The translations under genes were made by a program, and so were the position numbers. This document shows positions 63,839 through 64,000 of a DNA stretch of 64,000 nucleotides, piece by piece. The notes under the pieces are model-generated. The model was not told the DNA's origin. It saw only the letters and a program-made list of their open reading frames with translations, and did not search any database. Source of the DNA: Terriglobus tenax (GTDB taxonomy: Bacteria; Acidobacteriota; Terriglobia; Terriglobales; Acidobacteriaceae); the NCBI RefSeq assembly GCF_025685395.1, contig NZ_JAGSYA010000003.1, positions 310,001-374,000 on the forward strand, in the 5' to 3' direction. How positions within the stretch are numbered: the stretch's first letter is position 1; every line of letters starts with the position of its first letter.

Positions 63839-64000
63839 GTGGACCTGTTTCAGATGGAAACCTTCCTCGCCGTTGCTGAGGAAAAAAGCTTCTCCCGCGC
63901 CGCGCTGCGCCTGCACCGTACCCAGCCGGCTATCAGCCAGGTCATCGGAAAGCTGGAGACCGAGTTGGGGGAGTCACTCTTCGAGCGCCAGACCGGCAGC
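63839..64000 (+). CDS. LysR-family transcriptional regulator (3' end outside window)
   Basis: The first 54 codons are visible, from GTG at 63839 to the window edge. The product begins [20 protein letters not shown] followed by [20 protein letters not shown], the LysR winged helix-turn-helix. Divergent from leuA, and probably the activator of the branched-chain operon through the palindrome at 63771-63787. The effector domain lies beyond the window. Confidence 0.85.
   Translation, partial: MDLFQMETFLAVAEEKSFSRAALRLHRTQPAISQVIGKLETELGESLFERQTGS

Overview
The window looks like the chromosome of an acidobacterium, probably class Terriglobia (Edaphobacter/Granulicella/Terriglobus-like). The grounds are moderately high GC, two very large Oar-type TonB-dependent receptors with an N-terminal carboxypeptidase-regulatory domain and no SusD partner, many Tat- or Sec-exported carbohydrate-active enzymes, and the gene repertoire. 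This placement is inference from gene style. No 16S rRNA gene is present.

Layout. Positions 1-8274: the 5' part of a TonB receptor gene running off the left edge, two very small ORFs, a decayed quinoprotein/cytochrome c remnant, then two secreted esterases convergent with a GH51-like arabinofuranosidase (hemicellulose side-chain removal). Positions 8630-13244: small redox genes (aldo/keto reductase, two SDRs) with divergent TetR and AraC regulators; the TetR/SDR gap carries two perfect tandem operators. Positions 13678-28134: a compact fructan-utilisation locus with a PfkB kinase plus GH32 on the minus strand, a GntR/LacI-like regulator, and on the plus strand a TonB receptor, MFS sugar porter, LamG-GH32, GH172 (DUF2961), a third GH32 and a D-psicose/D-tagatose 3-epimerase-like protein. 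Positions 28301-39765: two limonene-epoxide-hydrolase-like paralogues, an AraC regulator, a TetR-controlled RND efflux operon, a DUF1772 protein, and a LysR regulator divergent from a VOC and an NTF2-like gene. An integrase C-terminal relic abuts tRNA-Glu(TTC) at 40127-40204, and this tRNA separates the accessory-looking left part from a housekeeping-looking right part.

Positions 40269-53157: queuosine-precursor transporter, DUF1223, dGTPase-like, TPR protein, purH, DUF1080, class 1B pyrD, GNAT, serS and small envelope genes. Positions 53178-63740: one minus-strand branched-chain amino-acid supercluster, read leuA - 53-aa membrane protein - leuB - leuC - leuD - ilvD - Imm27-like ORF - ilvB - lipoprotein - ilvN - ilvC - terminator. 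A divergent LysR gene starts at 63839, with a T-N11-A palindrome in the gap. LeuA is a short form without the usual C-terminal regulatory domain.

How the genes may work together: in the fructan locus, secreted GH32 enzymes and GH172 would release fructose or difructose units, the TonB receptor and MFS porter would import them, the PfkB kinase would feed glycolysis, and the GntR/LacI hybrid would sense the sugar. The 3-epimerase would add an unusual fructose/psicose (or tagatose) branch. This is the most interesting system in the window.
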